Source: Planctomycetaceae bacterium
GTDB taxonomy: Bacteria > Planctomycetota > Planctomycetia > Planctomycetales > Planctomycetaceae
Length of the DNA: 36,893 nt
Assembly: GCA_020426505.1 (NCBI GenBank)
Contig: JAGQPX010000094.1
Location: 1-36,893, forward strand
Reading direction: 5' to 3'
The notes under the pieces were generated by a model that was not told the origin of the DNA, made no database searches, and worked only from the letters and a program-made list of their open reading frames with translations. A program made the translations under genes and the position numbers. Below are positions 28,694 to 36,893 of the stretch, piece after piece. How positions within the stretch are numbered: position 1 is the stretch's first letter; each line of letters opens with the position of its first letter.

Positions 28694-28891
28694 TCAATGA
28701 TCTTCTGTGGTGCGTCTTGGAGAATCCAGCCTTCGCTCTCTCAAACGGCGATCCTCTGACTCTGGCAACTCGGCAGTTGAGGGTGCGTTCAACAACTCTG
28801 GATCTCGACGATCGTGATGTCGACGGTCTGCTTGTTCACGCTTCTCGATGAGGTGCTTGAGGTCGTCGGGGAGATCAAGTTGATCTGGCAT
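28694..28891 (-). CDS. small highly charged protein after the secretin gene
   Basis: A 65-residue product, almost wholly charged and without membrane helix or signal peptide. It is dominated by Arg, Glu, Asp and His (DRRHHDRRDPELL, EDRRLRERRLD). No family was recognised and it may be unstructured. It is probably the last gene of the leftward pilus operon, starting 24 bases after the secretin stop. AGGA lies eight bases before its ATG, which supports translation. It could alternatively be a chance open frame. Confidence 0.5.
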   Translation of the reverse strand: MPDQLDLPDDLKHLIEKREQADRRHHDRRDPELLNAPSTAELPESEDRRLRERRLDSPRRTTEDH

Positions 28892-28915
28892 AGCGGTCGT
28901 CCTGTGGTAATCAAA

Positions 28916-30931
28916 TCATCGAACTTGTGACGGGGGGACTTGATAACCATACGGTCCGTACAACCCAGATGCCTCCTCCGAGATAGCGGGGAAGTAATAC
29001 TCTTTTGGATTCGGGTAGGGTTCTTTCAAATTCTTCAGAGAATCCGGAATAATCCGACGTGAGATGCGTCGCGGGTCACGCATGGCGTCGGGGAGTTCTG
29101 GCTCCCAACTGCGTCGATCAACTCGTCGGAGCGGGCCTTCCAACAGAGGGGTCTGCGCCCTTTCAAGCTTGATCTCCTCACATCTGCCCAACGTGTTGTC
29201 GTAGGGCAGAATGTGCGGCACAAGGGCAATAATGATCTCGCTGCGCTCCCGAAGATGCGAACGGCGCTGGAACGCGCGGCCAACGAGCCACAGATCACCG
29301 GCGATCGGAAGTTTGCTCTGGATTTCGGTGTCTTCCTCTTTAATCAGTCCGCCGATGACCATCCCTTGACCGTCGTCCAACATGACGGTCGTCTCGACTT
29401 CGGTGGTGTCACGATCCGGCAGGCCGGTGTCCGGGTTAATCCGTCCTCCAGAGACTTCGGGTTTGACCTGCATCAGGATGCGGCCGTCCTGGCTGATGAT
29501 CGGAGCGACGTTCAGCACCACACCGACGTCCAGGAAGTCCACGTTCTGCAAAGTACTTGTCTGGGTCGTCGTGGTCACGAGATATCCGAGCGACTCTCCC
29601 ACCTGAATGCGGGCCTCCTGTCCATTAAGCACTAGCACCTTGGGCGACGCGAGTGTCTTGGCATCTGTCGTTTGCTTCAGGGCTTCAATGAGGCCGTCCA
29701 TCTTGTTCCCATCGATGCCAAGAAAGAAGGCGGGGTCCGCGGTATCATCTGCAAAGCCCGTCGTCTCAAGAGTGACGCGCGTGTCACTGATGTCGAGCAG
29801 CTTTTGGAAATTGACGCCGTGATTCGTGTCATCCTTGAGGTCTACCTGCAACACATGAGCCTCAATCGAAACCTGGAGTGGCGGACGATCAATCTGGGCG
29901 ATGTAGGCAGCAATGCGCGTGATGTAGTCCGGCAGATCTTCGATGACAATCTCCTCTCGCGTGCGACGAGTGTCGACCGTGTCGGTCTGAGTGATGACCG
30001 CGTTTCCGACAGGCGAGAGCAGACCTGTCACGACCTTCTCGACGTCTGCCGCTGAAACATAGCTCAACGGGAAAACTTTCAAGACGCGGCCCTGTGCGGC
30101 CGCTGAGATGCGAGTGTCTGTCGAAATGCGAGAGACCAGCAGGATGTTGCCCTTGCGTGTCCAGGTGTAGCCGTTCACTGTCAAAATTGAATCGAGCGCC
30201 TCAGCGAGTGGTACGTCCTTAAGAGTGACTGAGATCAGCCCGCTCACATCGTCACCGGAGACAACATTCAATCCGTGTTGCTGAGCGATGAGGGCAAGGA
30301 CATCGCCCAACGGCCTTCCGGGGACAAAAAGCGTTACAAGGTCCTCCTGAGCTTCGTCCCCATCAATGGGTCCTGCGTGCTCGCTTGAGAATGGCGCAGA
30401 TTCTTGAGGCAAACGGTATCCATCTGAGGGGCCGTTGAAATCTGAGTGATACGGAGACGATGGATAACCGGGCAAAGAGTGCGGTCCGAATGCTCGTGGC
30501 CCGTAAGACGGAGCCGGCGGGACGTCAGATGTTGGCCAATTGAGTGGAGCAGAGTTGGTTGGAAACTGCGTCGTCAGGTCTCCCGGCTGCGGTTCGAATG
30601 AACGACTCCTGGGGAACTCTGCATTGACCGGACGGACTTGCGAGGTTTGATACGGGTTACTCCCGTTCCAACTCTGTGGGTGGAATCGTGAAGTGCTCTG
30701 TCGCTGCGGGAATGTAACCAGGTCGTAGCGCTCATGTGGAGTCGCTCCCGCTCGCTGTGAGATCGGCAGTCGCACTTGGGATGCTTCATACGGAATGGCG
30801 TGTGCCTGGCGTGCCAGGCTCGGAGTCGAGCCGCTGCCAATCGAGTGCCCCTGCGCAAAAGCGGGCGATTCAGTCAGTCCGTCAAGACTGCAAAAGGCCA
30901 AACATGCGAACAGGAATGCAGCAGTTCTCAT
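28916..30931 (-). CDS. secretin, type II secretion GspD / pilus PilQ-like
   Basis: Forms the outer-membrane channel of a type IV pilus or type II secretion machine. The 671-residue product has a signal peptide cleaved near Ala26 (SPAFA), then about 165 residues of Pro/Ser/Gln-rich low-complexity sequence, an STN-type domain at about 195-268 (LVTLFVPGRPLGDVLALIAQ), an N1-type domain (VFPLSYVSAADVEKVVTGLL), and the secretin domain with ASPKVLVLNGQEARIQVGE and VMLDDGQGMVIGGLIKEED. A C-terminal tail of about 100 residues, rich in Arg and Tyr/Pro, follows. No PilQ-type AMIN domain is seen. It follows pilP-like by 209 bases. Whether it serves pili or secretion cannot be decided. Confidence 0.92.
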   Translation of the reverse strand: MRTAAFLFACLAFCSLDGLTESPAFAQGHSIGSGSTPSLARQAHAIPYEASQVRLPISQRAGATPHERYDLVTFPQRQSTSRFHPQSWNGSNPYQTSQVRPVNAEFPRSRSFEPQPGDLTTQFPTNSAPLNWPTSDVPPAPSYGPRAFGPHSLPGYPSSPYHSDFNGPSDGYRLPQESAPFSSEHAGPIDGDEAQEDLVTLFVPGRPLGDVLALIAQQHGLNVVSGDDVSGLISVTLKDVPLAEALDSILTVNGYTWTRKGNILLVSRISTDTRISAAAQGRVLKVFPLSYVSAADVEKVVTGLLSPVGNAVITQTDTVDTRRTREEIVIEDLPDYITRIAAYIAQIDRPPLQVSIEAHVLQVDLKDDTNHGVNFQKLLDISDTRVTLETTGFADDTADPAFFLGIDGNKMDGLIEALKQTTDAKTLASPKVLVLNGQEARIQVGESLGYLVTTTTQTSTLQNVDFLDVGVVLNVAPIISQDGRILMQVKPEVSGGRINPDTGLPDRDTTEVETTVMLDDGQGMVIGGLIKEEDTEIQSKLPIAGDLWLVGRAFQRRSHLRERSEIIIALVPHILPYDNTLGRCEEIKLERAQTPLLEGPLRRVDRRSWEPELPDAMRDPRRISRRIIPDSLKNLKEPYPNPKEYYFPAISEEASGLYGPYGYQVPPSQVR

Positions 30932-31140
30932 CCGTGCCTACTTCGAGAGACTGGCCCGCTCACACGTCTGAGCGGCTGCGAGCGCACGCCGAATGCGTAC
31001 GTCCGTTTGAGTCGTATCGACCGCTGTATCCCGCATATTCCGGTCGAAGTGACAGCGTCGCTACAGCCGTCAGCTTGGGACGGGTTTGACTAACCCGTAG
31101 AGTTTCACACGCTTATTGTTCGACCGGGGGGCGTCTTGAT

Positions 31141-31683
31141 TCAGTCTTCTACCAGTTCGAAGACGATCCCGTTCGCATCGACCGAGACGACCTGGACCAC
31201 GTCATCAAGGACGTCACCCTCCCGGACGACCTGTGTGCCGATGAGGGCCACCACGCCGGATGGTGATTCATAAATGACCGACGGCTCAGAAGCTTGCCAG
31301 CTCTCCAGCAGTTCTTGCCGACGTACTGCCTCTGCCTGCAAATTCAGCCCATTCTCTCCCAAAGGGGTCTCGACGGCGACCAGTGACGTTTCAGAGGGAA
31401 GCAGCACTGCCGGGTAGGCAAACGGGTTGTGGTCGACGATCTCCCCGAGTGGCAACCGTGGCCACGCCTTCTCACCGGGCTGAACCCGATCACCCGAGGG
31501 GGAAGGTCGCAAACTTCCTGTCGCAGACATGGATGATGATGTCGCAGGAATCGTCACAGTGACCGGAGCCGATGATGACGGTTCATCTTCGTTGACCACA
31601 TAAAGCAGCACCACCACGAGGACAGGCACTGCGGCGAGCTTGGTTCGATCCGAGATGCGACTTCTGGAAGCGTTCTCAGCCAT
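31141..31683 (-). CDS. PilP/GspC-like inner-membrane protein
   Basis: A 180-residue product with an N-terminal membrane helix (LAAVPVLVVVLLYVV, about residues 17-31), a Ser/Thr/Pro-rich linker and a C-terminal beta domain (IYESPSGVVALIGTQVVREG, VQVVSVDANGIVFELVED) like the secretin-binding HR domain of GspC and PilP. It would link the inner-membrane PilMNO complex to the secretin. It is not a lipoprotein, unlike standard PilP, so GspC-like anchoring is more apt. ATG 31683 overlaps the pilO stop by eight bases, showing coupling; a GTG at 31713 would add ten residues. Confidence 0.75.
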   Translation of the reverse strand: MAENASRSRISDRTKLAAVPVLVVVLLYVVNEDEPSSSAPVTVTIPATSSSMSATGSLRPSPSGDRVQPGEKAWPRLPLGEIVDHNPFAYPAVLLPSETSLVAVETPLGENGLNLQAEAVRRQELLESWQASEPSVIYESPSGVVALIGTQVVREGDVLDDVVQVVSVDANGIVFELVED

Positions 31684-32272
31684 GTTGTGCTGCGCCTCCG
31701 TCGTCGCTGACACTTGGGGTGAAGAAAATCCGCAACGTCATGTCGACCGGGTAGGTCATTTGACCGGGCTCCGGTGCGACGATCTTCAAACGGGTCACAT
31801 GACACAGTCGTTGGAGGTCGGCCAAGCCGTCAAAAAAACGACAGATGCTTTCGTAGGATGCACGTGCACTCAGGGTGACCTCAAGGTCCGCATGGGTCTT
31901 CTCCTCTCGGGACTGTCCTGGCGTGTAACGATTGATCGTCATGCCGGATGAACGTGCGAGTTGAGTCAGCTGAGCCAGAAACTCGGACTCCCGTGGCGAC
32001 TCAGGGATGCGAGTGAGCAGGTCTTCCAGTTGGTTTTGCCGGTCAATCAGCGTCGATTTCAATGTGGCATGTCTTGCAGTGATCATTGATTCCTGATCGT
32101 AGTAGTCGGCCACAGTCGAGATTTGAGTGTCGAGTCTCGAGCTTTCCCGACGCAGCGAACCGAATACGTAGACATGGACCCCGAGCAACATCAACACGGT
32201 CACAGCAAAGCCGGCTGCGTGCAAGGCCCAGCCCAACCGTTGAAAACCCGTCTTTTCTGTGAATGGTCGCAT
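31676..32272 (-). CDS. pilO: type IV pilus inner-membrane protein PilO-like
   Basis: PilO pairs with PilN in the inner-membrane alignment complex of type IV pili. The 198-residue product has a short cytoplasmic N-terminus, one membrane helix at about 19-38 (AAGFAVTVLMLLGVHVYVFG), a coiled-coil segment (LRRESSRLDTQISTVADYYD), and a ferredoxin-like C-terminal domain (ESEFLAQLTQLARSSGMTIN, LEVTLSARASYESICRFFDG). Gene order, size and layout fit PilO. It starts nine bases after pilN stops and overlaps the next gene. Confidence 0.88.
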   Translation of the reverse strand: MRPFTEKTGFQRLGWALHAAGFAVTVLMLLGVHVYVFGSLRRESSRLDTQISTVADYYDQESMITARHATLKSTLIDRQNQLEDLLTRIPESPRESEFLAQLTQLARSSGMTINRYTPGQSREEKTHADLEVTLSARASYESICRFFDGLADLQRLCHVTRLKIVAPEPGQMTYPVDMTLRIFFTPSVSDDGGAAQHG

Positions 32273-32281
32273 GCCGTGCTC

Positions 32282-32902
32282 CTATTCTTCGTAGACGCAA
32301 ACGACTTGAAACTGACGAACGTCCGGCGACAAGCCACGCGCATCGACAGATGAGCGCAGGTTGACGCTTTGGAACACGCCCGCCTCTCTCAGTTGAGCGA
32401 CAAATCCGGCAACCGCCAGGTCATCCAATCCGAGCCCGTCCAACTGCAATTGCATCCTCACAATTTCACGTGAGATGCTCCTCGTCTGACCGTTGGAGTC
32501 AACCTTTTGCTCGGTGACCATCTGAGAGATGGGCACCAGTTCAAAGTTGCCGATGTGAACTTCCCGTCGTTCCCCCGTGGCCGCCTGTCCAATGATCCCG
32601 ATCAACTGGGCCGGCTGATCGGACCGTTCCAGCTTCGCAAGTAGAGACTCCCGGTCGTACAGACGGTCGAGTTCCTCCTGCATCTTCACTGAGGCCCGTT
32701 CCTGAAGACGCAGCGGCTCACATTTCTGCTCGAGTTGTGACAATCTGTGTTGTCTCGTGAGAACCAGTCCGTACTCCGCCAGCGAGACACTTCCCGCTCC
32801 ACAGGCAGCAAGGACCCACGCGACGGTCCATTGCCGCAGGCGGCGCCGAATGAGCAGACGGCGGCGAAACGAGTATGGCACGAGATTGATCGATGTCGTC
32901 AT
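32282..32902 (-). CDS. pilN: type IV pilus inner-membrane protein PilN-like
   Basis: PilN binds PilM through its N-terminal cytoplasmic motif and pairs with PilO in the membrane. The 206-residue product opens with TTSINLVPYSFRRR, the INLVP motif that docks into PilM, followed by a membrane helix at about 25-45 (WTVAWVLAACGAGSVSLAEY), a coiled-coil segment (HRLSQLEQKCEPLRLQERAS), and a C-terminal beta/alpha domain. Its ATG overlaps the pilM stop by four bases (ATGA), showing coupled translation. Confidence 0.88.
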   Translation of the reverse strand: MTTSINLVPYSFRRRLLIRRRLRQWTVAWVLAACGAGSVSLAEYGLVLTRQHRLSQLEQKCEPLRLQERASVKMQEELDRLYDRESLLAKLERSDQPAQLIGIIGQAATGERREVHIGNFELVPISQMVTEQKVDSNGQTRSISREIVRMQLQLDGLGLDDLAVAGFVAQLREAGVFQSVNLRSSVDARGLSPDVRQFQVVCVYEE

Positions 32903-33999
32903 GATTCAATCCGCAATGTAGAGAGTGCGATCGCCGGTGCCAGCATTCGGATCTGCTCGGCATGATGTGACGATTGTTCAAACGACGGAGGGAGTTCCCA
33001 GACCGAAGTCGGGACCCCGATGGTGTGTTCAACCCAAGGTGCAACTCCTCTTAAGGTTGCGCCGCCACCCATCAGGCAGAGCTTGCCCGGAACAATCGAG
33101 GGACGTTGTTGACGGAGAAAGGTGATCGTGCGGGACAACTCTTCCTCAAACCGTTGGAGCGGTGCAGCCGCCATTTCGAATACGGTCTCCTGCAACTCCG
33201 CAGTCGACTGAGCAGTTGCCAATGCTGTCGCGGAACCACAAATCAAGTGCCGTGTGTCTTTCGGTTCCAGCCCGAGTTCTTTGGCAACAACATCGATGAC
33301 ATGACGGAATCCACAGCCTCGGAGAGGACGTGTGTAAGCGGGTGTGCCGTGGACAGATACTGTGACAAGGCCCGATTCATATCCCCAGTCGACGGCAGCA
33401 ATTGGTTCGCTTGCTCCGGCCGATATTGTCTGTCCCATCGTGACCGCCCGACTGAGTGCGAACGGCAGACCGTCCAGCACCTCGCATGCCAGTCCGCGTT
33501 GATACAGGGCACCTGCGAACTCCTCGACCAAACTCGTGCCGACCCCCAGGACGGATGCAGCCGCTGTGCGTGAGTCGCCTTTTGTTTCTCTCCAGCACTC
33601 AAAAATCATCTTGTCAGCAGAAAGGCTCGCATCGTGCGACAACTCAGACTCGATCGTACGCTGCTGTTCGTCAGGATCGCTAGATGGCAGGTCGATCGTC
33701 CGTAACAGCATGAGCGGCAAAGGCAACAGGCAGGCGGCTTCATCCAGGAACCAGTGCCCAGTGGGGGCCCATGCCTGATCGAGGCTCTCCAGCATCAGTT
33801 CGAGAGACAATGAAGCGTTTTTCGGATCGAGCGGCATGCGATGGGTGACGACGCGGGCCGACTCCAGTACGAATTGACGCCCTCTCCGCCGCACTTGAGC
33901 GACCTTGACACAATCCGTCCCCATGTCGATGCCCAAGTATCCCATCGCGCGGGACGCGTGCAGCGCAGAGGTCAGACTTTCTGTTAAGGTCGAGATCAT
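32899..33999 (-). CDS. pilM: type IV pilus assembly protein PilM-like (actin-like ATPase fold)
   Basis: PilM is a cytoplasmic actin-like protein that holds the N-terminus of PilN. The 366-residue product has the first phosphate-binding loop GIDMGTDCVKVAQVR at about 23-37, AAVDWGYESGLVTVSV for the second, and LMGGGATLRGVAPWVEHTIG near the end, the usual actin-like signatures of PilM. Length is normal. ATG 33999 is used; a later ATG at residue 19 (MGYLGIDMG) also fits family starts, so the first 18 residues are uncertain. It lies 37 bases after the small membrane protein gene. Confidence 0.88.
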   Translation of the reverse strand: MISTLTESLTSALHASRAMGYLGIDMGTDCVKVAQVRRRGRQFVLESARVVTHRMPLDPKNASLSLELMLESLDQAWAPTGHWFLDEAACLLPLPLMLLRTIDLPSSDPDEQQRTIESELSHDASLSADKMIFECWRETKGDSRTAAASVLGVGTSLVEEFAGALYQRGLACEVLDGLPFALSRAVTMGQTISAGASEPIAAVDWGYESGLVTVSVHGTPAYTRPLRGCGFRHVIDVVAKELGLEPKDTRHLICGSATALATAQSTAELQETVFEMAAAPLQRFEEELSRTITFLRQQRPSIVPGKLCLMGGGATLRGVAPWVEHTIGVPTSVWELPPSFEQSSHHAEQIRMLAPAIALSTLRIES

Positions 34000-34036
34000 G
34001 GAGGTTGTGGATCGCCAATCAGAGAGGTAGGCCGTT

Positions 34037-34312
34037 TCAGTTCGAATTCGTCGTCAGCTTCGGGATCTGCTGTTCCATTCGCTCCAGGCGTCCGTCGATG
34101 CGTTTGAGTGTCGCGGAGATTTCCTTCAGAACACCGACCGAGAGCTCATCGCCACTCTGAAAGGCTTCGCGCCGGGGTGTCTGCCTGACATCCGCATGAG
34201 CGATCGAAGGTCCGGAGGTCACGCGGCCCATGAAGTATCCGGCAAGCAGAACGAGTCCGATGGTTGCCACACGCGACCATGCGGGGGATGTTTTCTTGAG
34301 CGGCACTTTCAT
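34037..34312 (-). CDS. small single-pass membrane protein in the pilus operon
   Basis: A 91-residue product: basic N-terminus, one membrane helix at about 14-30 (VATIGLVLLAGYFMGRV), then a helical, charged tail likely outside the membrane (VGVLKEISATLKRIDGRLER) that may form a coiled coil. There is no prepilin cleavage motif, so it is not a pilin. No family was recognised. AAGGA lies eight bases before the ATG, and gaps of about 36 bases on each side show it belongs to the operon between pilC and pilM. It may be an assembly or scaffold factor. Confidence 0.75.
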   Translation of the reverse strand: MKVPLKKTSPAWSRVATIGLVLLAGYFMGRVTSGPSIAHADVRQTPRREAFQSGDELSVGVLKEISATLKRIDGRLERMEQQIPKLTTNSN

Positions 34313-34348
34313 GGGACGGTTCCTTGAGTGAATGTTTAGTCTGACGGT

Positions 34349-35566
34349 TCAACGGGATATCGTGGTCACATCCAGGAGTGGCAACATGACTGACAACACG
34401 ACGCCTGCCACGATGACTCCCATCACGACGATGATCGCCGGTTCGACCAGTTTGACGACCTGCCGAATCTGCCGCTCGCCTTCCTCCTCGTAGAACTCAC
34501 CAATGAGTTCCATGACCATGCCCAGTTTGCCGGTCTGTTCAGCCGTGCTGATCATTTGAGCGGCTCCCGCCGGAATGAACTCGGCTCGGGCCATCGAACG
34601 ACTGACGCCATTACCATTCACGACATCACGTTCTAACTTGTCAAAGAGGTCACGAAACAGGTGATTTCTGATGGACTTGCGAGACATGCGGACGGCTTCC
34701 AGCAGGGGCACGCCGCTCTGCAGCATCGTGCCCATCAGCCGAAACGACCGGCCGGAGAGCAACGAACGGGTTGCTTCACGGAAGAGGACGGAGTTCAATA
34801 GAACCCCATCCCAGTATCGGCGCGCCGACTCCGTCCGCACGACCTGCGACAGAAATGCCAGAAGCCCAAGAACGCCGCAGGCGATCACAACAATATTGGC
34901 ACGAAGGAGTTGCGCCGTGTCAAGCAGCAAAGCCGTCATTGGCGGAGCGGGGCGATCCAGACTGGTAAAGACCTTGCCAAACTGGGGAAGCACGAAAAAC
35001 ACCAGCACGGTCAGCACGATGGACGCGACCGAGACGAGTACCACCGGATAGGCGATGACTGATTTCAAGCCACTCCGCAAGCGGATCTCGTTCCTCAGCA
35101 TATCCGACAGTCGAGGCAAGACTTCGGTCACCGTTCCCGATGCCTCCGCAGCAGCGATGCTCGCCGTGAAGGCTTCACCGAACACGGAACCGTGTGTCTG
35201 AATCGCCATCGAGGCCGGGATACCGTCGCGGACATCCTGATAAACCATTTCGAGGATCTTCTTCAGTTTCGGATGACGGCATTCGGTCGAGACGGCTCGC
35301 AAGGCTTCGGCCAAGTCGATTCCTGACTGACACATGATTGAAAGTTGCGAAGTGACCATCAGCAGGTCGGTCTTGCGGATCTTTCCACGCCCCCATGACT
35401 GAGTTGACGACATCCGTAGGTCGGAGACCTGTTGGGCCTCGTTCCTGCCTGCGTGTTGTTCCTGCTGCATATCGAACGATGCACGGAGATGGTCCAGATC
35501 GTTCGCCGTCAGCGACTGCGCAGGAAGGTCGCTGTTTGTGGGCACGGTAGTGATTTGGAACGGCAT
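34349..35566 (-). CDS. pilC: type II secretion / type IV pilus inner-membrane protein (GspF/PilC)
   Basis: GspF/PilC is the inner-membrane platform that turns ATPase motion into pilus extension. The 405-residue product has an unusual polar, Gln-rich N-terminus of about 55 residues, then the first GspF domain (FTASIAAAEASGTVTEVLPR), a membrane helix pair (VVLVSVASIVLTVLVFFVLP), the second GspF domain (AAQMISTAEQTGKLGMVMEL), and a final helix (AIIVVMGVIVAGVVLSVMLP). ATG 35566 has AGAGG seven bases upstream; a TTG at 35605 overlapping the pilB stop would add 13 residues. It starts 35 bases after pilB. Confidence 0.93.
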   Translation of the reverse strand: MPFQITTVPTNSDLPAQSLTANDLDHLRASFDMQQEQHAGRNEAQQVSDLRMSSTQSWGRGKIRKTDLLMVTSQLSIMCQSGIDLAEALRAVSTECRHPKLKKILEMVYQDVRDGIPASMAIQTHGSVFGEAFTASIAAAEASGTVTEVLPRLSDMLRNEIRLRSGLKSVIAYPVVLVSVASIVLTVLVFFVLPQFGKVFTSLDRPAPPMTALLLDTAQLLRANIVVIACGVLGLLAFLSQVVRTESARRYWDGVLLNSVLFREATRSLLSGRSFRLMGTMLQSGVPLLEAVRMSRKSIRNHLFRDLFDKLERDVVNGNGVSRSMARAEFIPAGAAQMISTAEQTGKLGMVMELIGEFYEEEGERQIRQVVKLVEPAIIVVMGVIVAGVVLSVMLPLLDVTTISR

Positions 35567-35601
35567 GTTGAACCTCTGGGCAACAGGTGCCACACAGTGA
35601 C

Positions 35602-36893
35602 TCAATCGAAAAAGGCGACCCGGACGACTTCCTCCAGGCTGGTGTGTCCTTCCTCGGCAAGGCGAATCCCTTCATCGAGCAGCGAACGCCCGCCGATACG
35701 ACGATAGCACTCGCGAATCGACTCCAGATCGGCTCCGCTCGAAATGAGCTGACGAACTTCGCGGTTGGCAAGGAGCACTTCGTAAAGTCCGGTCCGTCCC
35801 TGAAATCCCGTATCATGACATTGCTCGCAGCCTTCCCCCTTGGTGAAGACCTGCCTCTCGTCCCCCTCGTAGTGGATCATGCGGAGATACTCGGCTGTGG
35901 GGTAATAGGTCGTCCGGCAGTTGGGGCAGATGTTTCGAACGAGCCGCTGAGCGACGACACCGACCAACGCCGCTGCAATCTTGTAGGGGGCAATTCCCAT
36001 ATCGAGCAGACGCGTGACTGCGCTTGCACTGTCGTTCGTATGCAGCGTGCTCAGCACAAGGTGACCGGTCAGAGCAGCTTGAATGGCCACCTCAGCCGTC
36101 TCGGCATCACGGATTTCGCCGACCATGATGACGTCTGGGTCTTGTCGCAGAATCGATCGCAGGACATTGGCGAACGACATGGACCGCGTGCCGCTCGTCT
36201 GGACCTGATTGATCAGTTCGAGTTGGTATTCGACAGGGTCCTCAACGGTCACGATGTTTCGATGGACCGACTTGATCAGCTCGATGGCCGAGTAGAGCGT
36301 CGTCGTTTTGCCGCTCCCGGTCGGCCCTGTCGCCAGCACGAGACCGTAAGGTTTGCGGAGCATTTCATTGACCAGAGTGAGTTGATCCTCACGCATGCCA
36401 AGGGCGTCGAGATGGAAGGTGACGTTATCCCGATCGAGCACACGCAGCACGGCTTTTTCGCCAAGAACCGTGGGCAGTGTAGAACATCGCAGGTCGATCT
36501 CTCGACGTTCGACGACGACATGCATCCGGCCATCCTGAGCCATCCGCTGCTCGGCGATGTCCATCTTGGCCATCACCTTGATGCGGGAGACGATGGCCGG
36601 ATGAAATTCGCGACGGGGACGCAGCACTTCTCGCAGTTGGCCGTCGACACGAAAACGGACCGACGAATGACGGTGACCCGGCTCGATGTGAATGTCACTC
36701 GCGTGCTGACGAACCGCATGCACGATGATGTAGTTCACCAGATTGACGACCGGGCTGCCCTCTGCAAGCGACCGAACGTCCTGCAGGTCGACCTCGATCG
36801 CATCGGGGTGTAGCTCGACGGCGTCGGCGTCAATGTCGGCTGTGACCGTGTCGACACTGAAGTCATCTTCGTAGCAGCGGGGAATCAGCTTCT
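35602..36893 (-). CDS. pilB: type IV pilus / type II secretion ATPase (PilB/GspE), 5-prime end outside window
   Basis: The hexameric ATPase that powers assembly. The frame is open to the window edge, so the N-terminal domain is missing here. Visible: HASDIHIEP and the N-terminal part of the ATPase fold, Walker A GPTGSGKTTTLYS, the Asp box (VTVEDPVEYQ), Walker B region VGEIRDAETAEVAIQAALTG, HLVLSTLHTN, and a tetracysteine zinc motif, CPNC and CEQCHDTGFQGRTG. These fit the extension ATPase, as retraction PilT enzymes lack the zinc motif. It is the most upstream gene of the leftward operon visible. Confidence 0.95.
   Translation of the reverse strand, partial: KLIPRCYEDDFSVDTVTADIDADAVELHPDAIEVDLQDVRSLAEGSPVVNLVNYIIVHAVRQHASDIHIEPGHRHSSVRFRVDGQLREVLRPRREFHPAIVSRIKVMAKMDIAEQRMAQDGRMHVVVERREIDLRCSTLPTVLGEKAVLRVLDRDNVTFHLDALGMREDQLTLVNEMLRKPYGLVLATGPTGSGKTTTLYSAIELIKSVHRNIVTVEDPVEYQLELINQVQTSGTRSMSFANVLRSILRQDPDVIMVGEIRDAETAEVAIQAALTGHLVLSTLHTNDSASAVTRLLDMGIAPYKIAAALVGVVAQRLVRNICPNCRTTYYPTAEYLRMIHYEGDERQVFTKGEGCEQCHDTGFQGRTGLYEVLLANREVRQLISSGADLESIRECYRRIGGRSLLDEGIRLAEEGHTSLEEVVRVAFFD

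Noticed and set aside
35587..36813. A 408-codon plus-strand open frame
   Set aside because: It is antisense to the PilB ATPase.

Overview
The window looks like chromosomal DNA of a planctomycete (order Planctomycetales). The evidence is a moderately GC-rich sequence, a membrane-anchored Ser/Thr kinase with a huge extracytoplasmic half, an FHA-GAF histidine kinase beside a degenerate receiver, a leftward type IV pilus / type II secretion-like operon whose secretin has a long Pro/Ser-rich N-terminus, several secreted or membrane proteins of no recognised family, and few Shine-Dalgarno sites. The assignment rests on gene content and protein style, not on an rRNA. No tRNA, rRNA, CRISPR array, transposase or prophage was seen.

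Layout. 1-2185: lipid and envelope genes uppS-cdsA (leftward) diverge from rpsT (ribosomal protein S20), which has a palindrome in its leader. 2401-8453: a signalling block with a receiver-like protein lacking its phosphorylation residues, an FHA-GAF-histidine kinase, and a convergent Ser/Thr kinase of about 1276 residues. 8823-12080: divergent glgC (ADP-glucose synthesis) and a double-lipoyl acyltransferase E2. 12243-16013: a leftward group of inorganic pyrophosphatase, an amidohydrolase and a 630-residue protein of unknown function. 16380-20059: a CPBP protease, a DUF2617-like protein, DNA polymerase III delta prime and a membrane-anchored unknown. 20060-23510: a 589-base gene-free stretch rich in inverted repeats, an acyltransferase-3 membrane enzyme ending near a G10 run, and enolase with a strong terminator. 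23519-28279: a membrane/coiled-coil protein in the classical ftsB/divIC position after eno, a secreted unknown, and a divergent pair of a GlcD-type FAD oxidase and a TauD-like dioxygenase. 28694-36893: the pilus operon, transcribed leftward as pilB (cut by the window end), pilC, a small membrane protein, pilM, pilN, pilO, a pilP-like gene, the secretin, and a small charged protein.

Most genes are housekeeping. The points most worth a second look are the pseudo-receiver/FHA kinase pair, the FtsB-like protein after eno in a phylum whose studied members lack FtsZ, a 36-base repeat found after two unrelated genes, the structured 20060-20648 interval with a 17-base palindrome, and the added or altered parts of the pilus operon. 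No defence system or other clearly new multi-gene system could be demonstrated.
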